Part shown: positions 21,090 to 31,845 of the stretch, one piece after another
Position numbering within the stretch: the first letter of the stretch is position 1
Layout of the letters: each line of letters begins with the position of its first letter
Source: Drosophila persimilis
Taxonomy: Eukaryota; Arthropoda; Insecta; Diptera; Drosophilidae
Length of the DNA: 64,000 nt
Assembly: GCF_003286085.1 (NCBI RefSeq)
Contig: NW_020825294.1
Span: 15,212,501-15,276,500, forward strand
Direction of reading: 5' to 3'
Position numbers and translations under genes: made by a program
Notes under the pieces: generated by a model
Told to the model about the DNA's origin: nothing
Database searches by the model: none
Seen by the model: the letters and a program-made list of their open reading frames with translations, nothing else

Positions 21090-23427
21090 TACTCCCCCCG
21101 TTGGGAGCTAGTCTCTCAACAGATTCCTTAAGGGGCAGCAAACATAGCCGAGTGATGGCCCTCCTGATGTTTCCCGAGGATGTCTTCAGGTCAGCGACGC
21201 GACACACTCCGTCCTTGCCCAAAACGACATCGACCACTCTAGCCAGTGGCCAACGCATTGGAGGAAGATTTTCGTCCTTCACCAGAACGAGGTCGTTCTT
21301 GCAGATGTTTTGCTCGGGGGTACGCCCCTTCGCGCGCTCTTGCAAAAGAGTGAGATACTCTTCGCGCCAACGGCTCCAAAATATTTGTTGTAGTTGGGTG
21401 ACCCGCTGCCAGCCATCCAGACGATTGTAGTTCAGCTTCGTTAGGTCAGGCTCGAGGATTTGCTCATGGGGGCCGCCTAAAAGCAGATGAGCAGGAGTCA
21501 AAACGTCTAAATCATCAGGATTTTCTGAAAGCGAGAGCAAAGGTCGAGAGTTAACAATTGCAGTGATCTGACAGATCAGAGAGCGCAGCTCGTCGAAGCT
21601 AAGCACAGATGGTCCAACTGAGCGGTACAGGTGATATTTTGCGGTCTTCACGGCCGCTTCCCACAACCCGCCAAAATGCGGAGAGCGAGGTGGGATGAAA
21701 CGCCAGTCGATCGAGTCAGCCAAGCAGGATTCGTGGACCTCCTTCATATGCGGTTCGCTCAGACAGAGCTTCTTTAGCTCCAGAAGCTCGTTCTTGGCCC
21801 CAACGAAGTTTGTCGCATTGTCCGACCAAATTTGACTTGGCCTTCCTCGAGTGGAAGTAAAACGCTTTAGTGCGCCAAGAAACGATGCAGTGGTCAAATC
21901 CTTTACGAGCTCCATGTGTATAGCCTTGGAAGTGAAGCAGATGAATACGCTAATGTAGCACTTGATCGGAGGCCTTGTGCGGATTTCTGATCGGTAGAAA
22001 AAAGGTCCACAGTAATCTACTCCAGTGACTTCAAAAGCTCGAGATCCTTCAAAACGTTCCTTAGGTAGGTCTCCCATGATGTGTTCGACCATGCGCGGCC
22101 TAGTCCTGAAGCATCTCACACATCTGCTGACGACCCTTGACACTGCCTTAACACCTCCAATGGGCCAATATTCCAGCCGAATTTTGGATAGCAAGGCGCG
22201 AGGTCCGGCATGGAGGTTTCTTTCATGATAATATCTTATCAGCGCAAAGGTAATGGAATGTCCCTTTGGCAGAATGAGCGGGTGCTGAGCGTCAAATCCT
22301 AGCGATGAGTTGCCAAGACGACCTCCAACTCTAAGTAGTCCAGAATGATCGATGAACGGGTTGAGCGAACTAATAGAACTGGATTTCATGACTTGACCAT
22401 TGCGTTGAATCTCCTTTATGTCCATCCACAAATTTGCCAGCTGAATGTGTCGAATTAGAAGATGCGTTCCTTGCCGAATATCAGAAACGGTGAGTCCTGG
22501 ATGCCTAAGACGATGTATAAATTTATGCATGTAGGCGAATGTGCGCTGCATGCGAAAGAATGAATTCGCAAATTTGCATCCGGACGTGAGATCGGCATGT
22601 GGAGACCTGATTAGCAATCCTCTCTTGCGAAGCTCCAAAGTTGCTATGTTGTTAGATGGAGATACAGGCCACTTATCCTTGGAGCCTAGCAAAAAGGATG
22701 GGCCGTGAAACCATAGCTCTGACTGGATAAGATGATTGGGAAGCGAGCCTCTCGAGAGAATATCAGCAGGATTTAAAGATGTGGGAACATAGCGCCATTC
22801 CATGGCTGCCGTCAACTCCTGAATTGATGCCACTTGATTTGCCACGAAAACTTGAAATTTAGCTGGCTCGTCCCTAATCCAAGATAATGCTGTTGACGAA
22901 TCCGACCAGCAATAGAACCGACCTGTAAAGATTCCCATGTCCTTTACATTCTGCATGATTTTCGCAAGCAAATGGGCTCCACTTAATTCCAGCTTAGGAA
23001 TCGATATAGTCTTTAGCGGCGCCACTCGCGACTTTGAGCACAAAACGTGGCTCGAAGACTGGGCTTCCCTGGACACGACATACACGCAAGCGCCATATGC
23101 TTCTAAGCTGGCATCACAGAATCCGTGAACTTCTGTAGCCACACTAGAACGAAGAACCAAGCGAGGAAATGAGATCCGAGAAATGCTTGCCAAACTATTT
23201 CTCAAGTCCATCCAAGTTTAATGCAACGCTGAGGGTAGGTTTTCATCCCAATCCAAATTTTCTCTCCAAAGCTGCTGAAGGAAGATTTTGCACCTGACAA
23301 TGACTGGATTTATCAATCCAAGAGGGTCGTAGAACCGCGCAATCGTAGATAAAACCGACCGCTTTGATGGCTTTGAGGTTGTGTCCAGTGCGGACAAGGC
23401 AAAAAGCAGCTGATCCGAAGCAGGGTC
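21067..23427 (-). pseudogene. BEL-2 pol, part 2: RNase H, integrase, DUF5641
   Basis: 714 open codons preceded by a frame with stops. RNase H: VHGFCDASLEAYGACVYV and FYCWSDSSTALSWI with both Asp residues, and TSLNPADILSRG. Integrase: HERNLHAGPRALLS and CVRCFRTRPR for the zinc finger; the triad in VTGVDYCGPF, WSDNATNFVGA and GGLWEAAVKTAK is complete. Then AIVNSRPL, DVLTPAHLLLGG and the DUF5641 end KNDLVLVKDENLPPMRW to RAITRLCLLPL. The upstream TGA at 23431 and the TAA at about 23221 replace or follow expected codons, so the domains are cut from RT. Confidence 0.92.
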
Positions 23428-24930
23428 TCACGCTAAGCCGAGAGTTTTGGCTATGTCGCTTCCATCATTAAACTTTAGGAACTTCTCTATGTCATCTTCA
23501 GGGGTTCCCTCAAGTACTTCCTGGTGACTGGAGCACCATTTCCTAAGTCTAAAGTTACCACGGGACAATAAAGCTGATGTTTGGTGCATCTTGTCCATGA
23601 CCTGTGCGACCGAATTACCGCCCGAAATAAGGTCATCCACGTAAAACTCCTGCCGCAGAGCAGCTGAGCCAAGAGGGTAGGATTCACCCTCGTCGATGGC
23701 CAGCTGGTGCATTGCGCGGACCGCTAAAAATGATGCAGCCCTCGTCCCGTATGTGACGGTGTCTAATGTGTAGACTTGAACCTCGGACTCGATGGAATCT
23801 CGCCATAGGATGCACTGATACAAATTGTCGGGTGGAGACACTCGTACGCAGCGGTACATTTTACAAATGTCCCCAGTGAGAGCGACTGGATATGTTCGAA
23901 AGCGAATCAATATGTTAAACAATGCAGGCTGAATAACAGGGCCTGTCATCATCACATCATTTAGAGAATATCCAGTTGATGTAGCTGCGGATCCATCGAA
24001 AACGACACGGAGTTTTGTCGTCGTACTGTCCTCCTTTAGGACACAGTAATGAGGCAAGAAATATTTGCAGAGGCTACGGGAATCAGGGTTGACTTGGTGC
24101 ATATGATGCAAATCAATGTACTCCCTCATAAAGTCGGAATACCGCTCCTTGAGTGTAGGATTACGCTCCAGTTTTCGCTCCAGACTGATGAACCGTCGAT
24201 AAGCGTGAGGATAAGATTCTCCTAAACGATCAGTATTGTTATTTAGCGGCAGACGAACTGCATACTCCCCGGATGGCAACCGTGAAAGGTTGTTTACGAA
24301 ATGTGCTTCACAATCGTCTTCTTCTTTGGTATTCAACCCAGCCTCCACACAATCCTCGACTTCCCAAAACATACGAAGAGTTTTATCCAACCTTGCTTCC
24401 ATCTCAGCTATCGAATCTGGACAATTGTGCGTGGCCAAAAGCGCCGAGCTTGATACCTTCTGTCCATCGCCAGATACGATCCACCCATGCCGGGTCTTCT
24501 GCAGAAGAGGCAGTCCATCGGTGAGTTTGATTTGCCCTACGCAGAGGAGATCATAAAAAACGCTCGCACCAATGAGAAGATCAACCCGTTGAGGATTTAA
24601 AAATGCAGGATCAGCGAGCTGAATGTTAGATGGAATACGCCAATCGGATACATTTACTGTCATAATTGGTTGAGAATCGGTAATCGTGGGGGCGATGAGA
24701 GCAGTAAGTGTAGTTGTGTAAGAAGAGGTGCGAGAATGCATACAAATGCTTATGGTGGATCCCTCAGTAGAAACGCTGGTATCGCCCAGCCCAGACACAA
24801 GTGCAGACGATTGAGTTCTCCTAAGCTGAAGCTGCTGGGCGAGCAAGGAACTAAAACGCCAGACCGATTCTTCACGAGAACCACGGCTGTAGCCAGAAGC
24901 ACGACATCAGAGTGAAGACCTTGGGCAGCA
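23428..24930 (-). pseudogene. BEL-2 pol, part 1: protease remnant and reverse transcriptase
   Basis: After the protease remnant (QLQLRRTQSSALVSGLGDTS) comes the linker VSDWRIPSNIQLADPAF, DLLIGASVFYDLLCVGQIKL and KTRHGWIVSG. Then LDKTLRMFWEVEDC, CEAHFVNNLSRLPSGEYAV, and RT blocks TTKLRVVFDGSAATSTGYS, ALTGDICKMYRCV, DTVTYGTRAASFLAVRAM and the catalytic FYVDDLISGG. The frame is open for 472 codons and ends at KTLGLA with TGA where relatives have a Trp. Loss of the DSG protease site is described in the findings. Confidence 0.9.
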
Positions 24931-26311
24931 AGAGAGGTAGACGTAGGTAGAGACGAGCTGCTAGCAGAATTTTGAGCAACGGAAAGAGTGTCCGGTTGAA
25001 CGGCCAGATCGGGAGGAGTAATACCTGGGCAGCCTTGTGTTGTGGGAGGTATACTATCGAAGTGCAACAAACTATGATGCCTACCGCCGCATACTCGACA
25101 TTTTCCACTATTGCATGCGCGGGTCCGGTGCCCCGGTTTTAGGCAATTGAAGCATAGGGAAAGCTTCTTCACTTCTTTGTGGCGCAGCAACGGTGAGAGA
25201 TTTCCGAATATCTTGCACGAGTATATTCCATGGCCTGCTGAGTGGAAAAAGACGCATACAGACGGGTCGGCGGAAGAGTTGGAAGCTACAAACGTTTTCT
25301 TAACCTGCGTATAGGAATGGTTTTTTCCCACCTGATCGCTACTAGCGTGTGTCGCTGTAGCATATTCCAATCGCTCCATTTTCTGGCAGCGTTGCTGCAA
25401 GAATTCGAAGAATTCCTCTGCGGTAGGTATAGCATCCGACGATGTGTGCTCCTCCCATTTGGTTTGCGTCTTCGAATCCAACTTCTGCAGCAGCATGTTG
25501 ATAACCATGAATCCTGAAATCTCCTCAGCAGTTCCCAATGTCTGCAACGCTCGCATGTGTAAATTGACTGCATCCGAAAACTCCCGAAGCCTTTTAGCAG
25601 AAGGCGAGTCTACCCTCTTTAGCCCAAGAATCTTCTTGATGTGTGCCTGGAAAACAAGTCTTTTGTTATTAAAGCGTTTATTAAGTATATCCAGAGCCGC
25701 ACGATAATTGGCACTGGAGAGCTCCAACGATCGAACCGAATCCAAAGTCGCATCAGCGAGGCAAGAGCGAAGGTGCTGGAATTTCTCGATGTCACTGAGA
25801 TCCGCATCCGCTTCAATCACCGATTTGAACATTGCCATAAAATCCGAGAACTCGACGTATCCACCAGAAAACTTAGGCACCTTCAGCTCAGGAAGTCGCT
25901 GCTTGTGAGCCATGATGATGGTACTATGTCCGGAATGGCTTGGCAGAGTCGTAGAATGGGCAGCGGCGTGTGACTGTCTTATAGCCTGTCTTCAACAGCA
26001 ACCAGCAACTCAGCTTTCAACGATATGAAAAGAGTATCGAAGATTTCGCGCAGCTCACTCCCAATCTCGTTTTGATCGAGAGCCTCCAATTCATTATGGG
26101 CCTTATTAAATTCCTCTCGAATTTCTGCCAACATATCAAGGCGCACCTCGACTTCCGCGGCGGTCAGCTTATCGATTTTATTCCCCGCGAAGGATTCGCC
26201 AAGCGTGTGCAATCGATCATATAATGACTGACTTTTACGCTTATACAGACTCAGTCTGGAATCAGCCACCACAATATTTCCGCCCGCGCCTGTATTCGGA
26301 TCGTTGTCCAT
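24931..26311 (-). pseudogene. BEL-2 gag (one frameshift)
   Basis: The start is taken at MDNDPNTGAGG (26309-26311), because upstream codons of that frame are leader. The N-terminal part has a helical, coiled-coil-like stretch (RLSLYKRKSQSLYDRLHTLG, REEFNKAHNELEALDQNE). A frameshift and stop near 25980 interrupt it, then MAHKQRLPELKVPKFSGGYV begins the DUF1759 region. It has NYRAALDILNKRFNNKRLVF, a long capsid-like helix set, and the nucleocapsid with CVFFHSAGHGIYSC, CFNCLKPGHRTRAC and CRVCGGRHHSLLH. In active relatives Gag packages the RNA and is cut by the protease that follows. Confidence 0.9.
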
Positions 26312-26613
26312 GTTAACCGTTGTGCAATTCGACACAACAACGGAAAATGAAATACCGCTTAAGCGACGATGTATAGACGCGAGAGCGAGAATGCAAGACA
26401 CGAAAAGTCAAGAACCGCGGCTGCAGCTGCGCAGAGAATGAGAGATTCGACGCTTAAAGTACCGGAATTTGTCTATAAATATTCCAGCCGCACTCTCACT
26501 GAATTTGCACTTTAAACTGTTTTTCAATGTGCACCCAAATGTATTTGTTGGTATAATTAATGTTGTATAATTAACAAGTGTTTTAACGGAACGCGATTAA
26601 GAAATGGTTTTAT

Positions 26614-26631
26614 ATCACGTCGGGGTCACCA
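26614..26631 (-). promoter_or_regulatory. BEL-2 primer binding site, tRNA-Trp
   Basis: The plus strand reads ATCACGTCGGGGTCACCA, which I recognise as the 3' end of metazoan tRNA-Trp with its CCA, separated from the 5' LTR (26633) by one base. The minus-strand element RNA is therefore complementary to tRNA-Trp. Confidence 0.8.
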
Positions 26632-26632
26632 A

Positions 26633-27026
26633 TGTTTGAGATGCCAAGCTTTTTTGGCACCTATGTGTTTCAAAAATGAAAGAGATTTTGGGTTATACTT
26701 TATAATTCGTATTTAATCTTGGTGGCTTAGCAGAAGCCGATTGCTTGCTATTGCCAGATAAAATTTATGCGAGATCGATATGCAACCAATGCGCAGAGGG
26801 GTTAGCATAGAACTAAACTATAGACGACGGCGTTAGATCAAAGTGATTGCCGAAGTGGCGGCAGCAGATCAAAGTAATTGCCGAAGTGGCGGCGGCAGAG
26901 AGCCCCTTTAGCGGGAGAGTGCAGCAGCTCTGCAGAAAGTCAACTCTTTACAACATAGGCGGCTCTCAATGCTCATACAATAATAATGTTAAAGTTACGG
27001 TTATTATTCAGCGGCTGGCCCGAACA
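26633..27026 (-). repeat. BEL-2 5' LTR
   Basis: 394 bp, TG at 26633 and CA at 27025-27026, followed by the AAGAG duplication. Only a handful of differences from the left LTR are visible, for example a one-base A difference in the AAAAGAGAT run and a CGCTTT versus CTCTTT change. Confidence 0.93.
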
Positions 27027-27089
27027 AAGAGGTTAAATAATAAGGGCCCGAGATGGCTACCTTGCGAAGAGACAACTGTGATTTATATT
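27027..27089 (-). pseudogene. LINE B reverse transcriptase fragment (QGSHLGPLLF block)
   Basis: Only about 60 bases between BEL-2 and BEL-3. On the minus strand they encode SSQGSHLGPLLFNLF, the catalytic QG block of a CR1-like LINE. The preceding block (YTDFSKAFDSVNHYLLIHKL) lies at 37292-37370, across BEL-3. About 27 residues expected between the two are missing, so BEL-3 sits at a deletion. The following block (YADD) is absent here; see LINE A and the 780-1547 fragment. Confidence 0.75.
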
Positions 27090-27382
27090 TTATATGTGAT
27101 TTATGTACAATATGTACAATTTGGTAGTCTATAATTATCGTTAGACCTACGCAGAGGATACACTTTACTGAGGGTGTCTATTTGAGTACATGCTTACATT
27201 AGTTTTATTTTAGGACCGCATTTGTTAAGTGTTTTCTCCACTTGTGTTTTGTTGTCGTATTATGGGTTACAGATCTCTGTTTACACCAGTGCAGTCATAA
27301 CTTGTCTACTTTATGTGATTTCTTTAGAGATCGGTGTTGTTACATGAGTGAATGTGTACAATAATCTATTTACGTTTAAACA
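27090..27382 (-). repeat. BEL-3 3' LTR, outer end deleted
   Basis: Matches 29520-29748 plus 37227-37291 almost base for base from TTATATGTGATTTATG to GTTTAAACA. The first about 84 bases present in the right copy (29437-29520) are missing. In element orientation this is the 3' LTR and the deletion removed its distal end. Confidence 0.8.
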
Positions 27383-27552
27383 TTCTACAAGGGGCCGAAG
27401 GTGGCATTGTATTGACGATAATATGTTCATGTTTTGAACATTCTTCAAAGGGCCGAAAGTGGCATTGTTTTGTATTTTGATTCTTGTGAACCTTTTTGTG
27501 TAGATTTTCTTTATAGCTATAATTACAAGTACAGATAATCATTTACAGTCAA
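27383..27552 (-). repeat. duplicated polypurine-tract-like segment of BEL-3
   Basis: Two imperfect copies of TTCTACAAGGGGCCGAAGGT with GGCATTGT (about 27383-27412 and 27440-27470) next to the 3' LTR. On the coding strand they hold the sequence just before the LTR, where the plus-strand primer lies. Only the copy adjoining the LTR is at the right place. Confidence 0.55.
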
Positions 27553-27777
27553 TTACAGTGGGTAGGGAAGTGCTATCGTTTGCAGTCGTCGTGCTACTTT
27601 AATTCTTCTTATGGCATAGATTATTAATATTGTCATTATTATGATTCCGATAATCAAGGCCGCATGTCCAGATACATGATGGAACTTAAGTCCTTTTAAG
27701 TCGTGATGACCCTCGTTTAACAATTTTATTTCGTTTCTTAACTTATCCATTTCTTCTGTATGGTTAATTAATGACAC
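27553..27777 (-). pseudogene. BEL-3 envelope-type C-terminus (transmembrane segment)
   Basis: About 74 codons: a helical stretch with MDKLRNEIKLLNEGHHDLKG, a short HHVSGH segment, the hydrophobic span AALIIGIIIMTILIIYA and a basic tail RRIKVARR. Architecture and position before the 3' LTR match the membrane anchor of insect LTR-element envelope proteins. The roo-like element ends the same way, with HH-rich sequence and a hydrophobic span. The outer domain is gone; the frame abuts the gag end at 27853. This is a decayed remnant with no complete protein. Confidence 0.6.
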
Positions 27778-27852
27778 TGTTAATGGATTCCAAACAATTT
27801 TTGGTATTTTGCTTATATTACTTATATAAAAGGATGAAATTGGCTCGTAGCT

Positions 27853-28790
27853 TTATTTAATTAAATGTATTGACTCATTTATAGAATCAGAAAACCATTT
27901 AATATGTTTCGCTGAATCGTGATCTAGCATTGGTAAGTCTAGCAAACGATTCAGCTGATCCGAAAAAATGTTTCGCTTATTTTCATACCGCTTGGTCAGC
28001 AATTCCCAAGCGGCATTATAATTCTCCAGCGGCCCAGTTAAAAGGTGAGCTACCATACTCCGTGCCTCACCCTTTATGGCGATTTTCAAATAATTGAATT
28101 TTAGAGATGTACTCAGACTATCTCTGTTATGAATTAATTCACAAAATATTTGTGAAAACCCGCCCCACTCTTTTTCTTCGCCCGAGAATGTAGGTACTTC
28201 CACTTTCGGAAGATCAGGAAAATCGATATCTTCTTTTTTTACCGTTGCCCCTTTAGTATCCATGCTGTTTTCTTCAGCTATGGTTTGCATCCTAACTTCT
28301 AGGTTGCTCAACATGTTTTGCATATCAAATTCCAAATCTCCGATCTGGTTGTCGAAGCTGTCGTTTGTTTCATAGCTATGATAATACTCCTCAATTTTTG
28401 AGCTCATTCTTTTACTGAGGAACTCAATTTTTTCTTTTCTCATTCTACACTCTCCCATTTTAGCCTTATCAAACCTCTGCATGGTTTGCTCTAAATATGT
28501 CCTCAGGTTCACACTATTCTGCTTTCCACTATTCTGACGATTTCCTCAGATACTTTTTCTATACTATTGTCAATTTTGGTCTCTATATCTTCCTTCAAAG
28601 TTCCAGTCTCCACTGATTGTAACTTTGTTTTTTCTACCTTCCCTTTCATTAGGGTTTCATTATTTTTTGACTCTACATACTTTTTATGTATGTCCTCTAC
28701 ATATTTAATCATTTTTTCGTACTGCTGTCTCTTATAGTAGTCATGATCGACTACTCCATATGTTAACACTTAGCTGATGAATTCTGCTTC
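27853..28790 (-). pseudogene. BEL-3 gag (truncated, one frame change)
   Basis: The N-terminal part MLTYGVVDHDYYKRQQYEK with a Lys/Glu-rich helical region (28509-28769) shifts frame at about 28510 into MNLRTYLEQTMQRFDKAK. The DUF1759 core follows: PKVEVPTFSGEEKEWGGF, LKFNYLKIAIKGEARSMV, YNAAWELLTKRYENKRNIF and LLDLPML. It ends in the middle of the capsid-like region at SINESIHLIK, where the large deletion begins. No zinc knuckle is left. The sequence is distinct from the gags of BEL-1 and BEL-2, so it is a different family. Confidence 0.8.
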
Positions 28791-29436
28791 TGCTGTTGTT
28801 GTTACTGCTGCCGCTGAAGTCGCTGCTTCTGATACCGCTGTTGCTGCTGCTGGTGTTGCCTCTGCTTAAGTCGCTGCTGCTGACATCGCTGTTGCTGTTA
28901 TATATTTATTTTTCACATTCACAGTTATTTGCCACTTTTTTTCAATTCTAGCCATTAAGCACTTTCGATGTTTCGGATTATTATTTTTTCTCTTTCGATG
29001 TTCCGGCCTCGAAAACGCCACCGTCGCGAAAAATTTTTATTTTTCAGTTACAATAGATATACATATTTCGTTATCTATTAAAATACAGCCTGTCCAGCTC
29101 GTATTTTTCAAAATTATTAGTTGAAACTTCCGTTTCATTAATTTTTATTTATTTTTTTTTTTTTTGTCTTCTCCGATCACATTAGATATACCCAGATATC
29201 TATTAAAAATACAGCCTGTTTAGCTCGTATTTTTCCAAATTATTAATTGAAACTTTCGTTTCATTAATTTATTTTATACTCTGTTCCTTCCTATAGGAGG
29301 GAAATCAAAGTTTTTTATTTTGCTACCTTTAGCTGTTTGTGAACTAGATAGACACTTGTTCAGTCTCAAGGAAGCTGGTTTAACTGCGTGCTTTTACCAC
29401 AGGGGGGAAACAACGGAGAGTCTCGAAGGACCAAAA
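28791..29436 (-). other. BEL-3 leader with low-complexity and tandem repeats
   Basis: 28791-28900 is a (GCT/GTT)n-like stretch. About 29046-29275 holds two copies of a unit of about 125 bp, recognisable by ATCTATTAAAA-TACAGCCTGT and CTTTCGTTTCATTAATTT, separated by a T run at 29146-29165. Bases 29422-29433 (CTCGAAGGACCA) look like the 3' end of tRNA-Tyr and lie three bases from the LTR, a plausible primer site with only 12 matching bases. Confidence 0.6.
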
Positions 29437-29748
29437 TGTTAAGACCTTAAAAGAAAAGTCTAGACATTTACGAGTTGAGTTGTAAATTCAAACTAAATTT
29501 TATTCTTAAAATCAGAGCCTTATATGTGATTTATGTACAATATGTACAATTTGGTAGTCTATAATTATCGTTAGACCTACGCAGAGGATACACTTTACTG
29601 AGGGTGTCTATTTGAGTACATGCTTTCATTAGTTTTATTTTAGGACCGCATTTGTTAAGTGTTTTCTCCACTTGTGTTTTGTTGTCGTATTAATGGGTTA
29701 CAGATCTCTGTTTTCACCAGTGCAGTCATAACTTGTCTAGTTTATGTG
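29437..29748 (-). repeat. BEL-3 5' LTR, inner part
   Basis: 312 bp from TGTTAAGACC up to the insertion point of the roo-like element. It continues at 37227-37291. ATGTG at 29744-29748 is repeated at 37222-37226 and is the target duplication of the inserted element. Confidence 0.85.
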
Positions 29749-30257
29749 TGTTCAGCCACAGACATGTATTTAATGAATATTAGGAATATACAGTTCAATC
29801 TCATACACAAATACTCATAAATAAAATTGTTCATGTCATTTCATGTAACTGAATATGACGACACGAAAAATACATTAGCAACTAAGAATAGACAATAGCA
29901 CTTGTAAACTCGAACCCACCAAAAGGGATCAAGCAATAAACTATCTACTTTATTGCTGCCAAGTACCTAAGTAAATACATTGAAATATAACCCCCGCACA
30001 GAGTAAGTGTACCCAATCTAAAAATACACTCACAAGGAGCCTGTGCGTTCCTTCCCATAGAATAAGAATTTCACTGTTAGCTATATAAGGAGATGCATTT
30101 ATTCAATAAAGTGAGTATCAGAAACAGTACCATAGCTGCCTGTCACTCATCTTCCATCGCAATCAACAGAGGCTGTCGCTGTGTCTTCAGATCCTCACTT
30201 GCGCACCGTAGGATACCCTCTCCGCAGTCCAACTGGTTCAAGTTCTAGTTGCGACGA
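29749..30257 (+). repeat. roo-like element 5' LTR (3' end deleted)
   Basis: Begins TGTTCAGCCACAG and matches 36641-37150 to within one base, but stops at GTTGCGACGA. The last 71 bases present in the 3' LTR, the primer site, the leader and the gag start are missing. A TATA-like CTATATAAGG is at 30081-30090 and AATAAA at 30105-30110, so the promoter part is kept. Confidence 0.9.
30081..30110 (+). promoter_or_regulatory. roo-like LTR TATA-like box and poly(A) signal
   Basis: CTATATAAGG followed 15 bases later by AATAAA, repeated in the 3' LTR at about 36973-37003. This spacing would place transcription start and the poly(A) signal close together, as in compact LTRs with a short R region. Inferred from sequence only. 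Confidence 0.5.
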
Positions 30258-31845
30258 GGCAGAAAAGGAAGAAAATTATGAAGCCGCTTGGGAAATACTA
30301 GTTGACGCATACAACAATCCCAGAGATGTTTCGAACACGGTACTGAACCGCTTCCTCAATCACCAAACAATTAATGACGATCCAAAGTCATTAAAAGAAT
30401 TATATATAACAACCATAGAATCCCTTGCATCACTAAAGGGATTGGGCATCAATATATCTACATGGGATCCGATATTGATTGCCATTATCAGAAACAAACT
30501 GGATGTAACAAATAAGGCCTTGTATGAGCAATCATTGGGAAGCTCAAAGAACATTCAGGCGCTGGATACGATGCTTCAGTTCTTGGAGCAAAGAATTCGG
30601 GTTCTAGGAACCAGTAAGAAGCCACCAGCATCAAGGAGAGAGCCAAAAGGCACGACATGTGCATCAGCAAACACAGGGAGAACTCGAGCACCCTTATGCA
30701 CATTCTGCAAAAAAGCAAGCCATTGGCTCTACGGATGCGAAGAATTTCGCTCCAAATCTCCATCAGAACGACTAAATTGGGTACAAAAACAAAAAATGTG
30801 CGTTAATTGTTTTAGAACAAATCACAAAACAAACGCATGCCCTGGTCGAAACTGCTTCAAGTGTGACAAGAAGCACAACACGATGCTACATTTGGAAACA
30901 GCATCAGGCGCAGCTACAGAATCAAGAGGCCCGACGGTTGGTGCAGCAAGTAACAATAGTTACAATCTTTTGGCCACAGCAAAGGTGGCAGTAGAAGCCA
31001 ACAACGGGCAGGTTGCTAATTTCAGAGCACTGCTAGATTCAGGATCACAGATAAACTTGATCTCTGAACGAATGGCATCAATGTTGTCACTCAAACTAAA
31101 AGACACAACATTACGGATCGAAGGAATTGGAGGTCAATCAAAGACCAGCAGAGCACGAGTAAATGTGCTCATGAAATCCCTTCACAATGGTTTTACGCAA
31201 AGAATTGAAGCTTTCGTATTACCACAGATAATAGCTGATCAACCAGCTCAGGCCCTCGATTCAGATAGCTTAAACATACCAAGCAAGATCTCACTGGCAG
31301 ATCCAAACTTCCATAAGCCAGGCAAAATCGACATGCTAATCGGAGCCGAGCATTACTACTCGCTGCTGCTACCAGATCAACAGCAGCTAAGGACAGGAGG
31401 CCCGCTGCTACAAAACACGAAACTGGGATGGATTGTGGCAGGAAAAGTCAAATCTGCCCACAATTCCTCACCCATTTGTGCCACGGGAGTAAACGAGCTC
31501 ATGGAAAGATTCTGGACTCTGGACAATCTAGAGACGGAAGACAAACCACGCACTCCAGTGGAAGCACGGTGTGAAGCTCATTTTATAGAAAATCTTCAGA
31601 CAGCTTCAGACGGCCGTTTTATTGTAAAGCTCCCATTTTCCGAACACCCTTCAGCCCTGGGGGAGTCTTTGGAAACCGCAACAAAAAGATTCCTAGCGCT
31701 GGAGCGGCGAAGCTCAACAGAAACTTGGAAGAGTTATTTGGACTTCATGGAAGAGTATGAACGACTAGGACATATGAAGATTGTCCCAGCATCAAAAGTT
31801 CCCAAAAGGCTACTTCATTCCACATCATTGTGTACTCAAACCTGA
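30258..31845 (+). pseudogene. roo-like gag (N-terminus lost), protease and RT linker
   Basis: The open frame starts inside the LTR, so its first about 26 codons are not gag. Gag begins at NYEAAWEILVDAYNNPRD, the middle of the DUF1759 region. Zinc knuckles: CTFCKKASHWLYGC and CVNCFRTNHKTNAC, then CFKCDKKHNTMLH. Protease: ALLDSGSQINLISERMASML with DSG intact, then IEGIGGQ. Linker: ISLADPNFHKPGKIDMLIGA, GGPLLQNTKLGWIVAG, LMERFWTLDNLE and CEAHFIENLQT. The frame ends where a one-base shift near 31790-31811 moves RT into the next frame. In active relatives this part of the polyprotein packages and processes. Confidence 0.9.

Larger units (their letters stand above)
20695..27026 (-). mobile_element. 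BEL-2: complete-length BEL/Pao retrotransposon
   Basis: LTRs of 395 and 394 bp (20695-21089 and 26633-27026) start TG and end CA, flanked by the duplication AAGAG (20690-20694 and 27027-27031). Coding strand minus. Order: gag, protease, RT, RNase H, integrase, DUF5641, no envelope region. The total of 6332 bp is normal for BEL elements. Damage is light: a gag frameshift, a small deletion over the protease active site and two pol stops. The LTRs differ at only a few positions, so the insertion is fairly young. Confidence 0.93.

Noticed and set aside
26614..26631. tRNA-like sequences (tRNA-Trp, tRNA-Asn, tRNA-Lys ends)
   Set aside because: Only the last 17-18 bases of a tRNA are present, in each case next to an LTR. 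There is no cloverleaf body, so these are primer sites, not tRNA genes.
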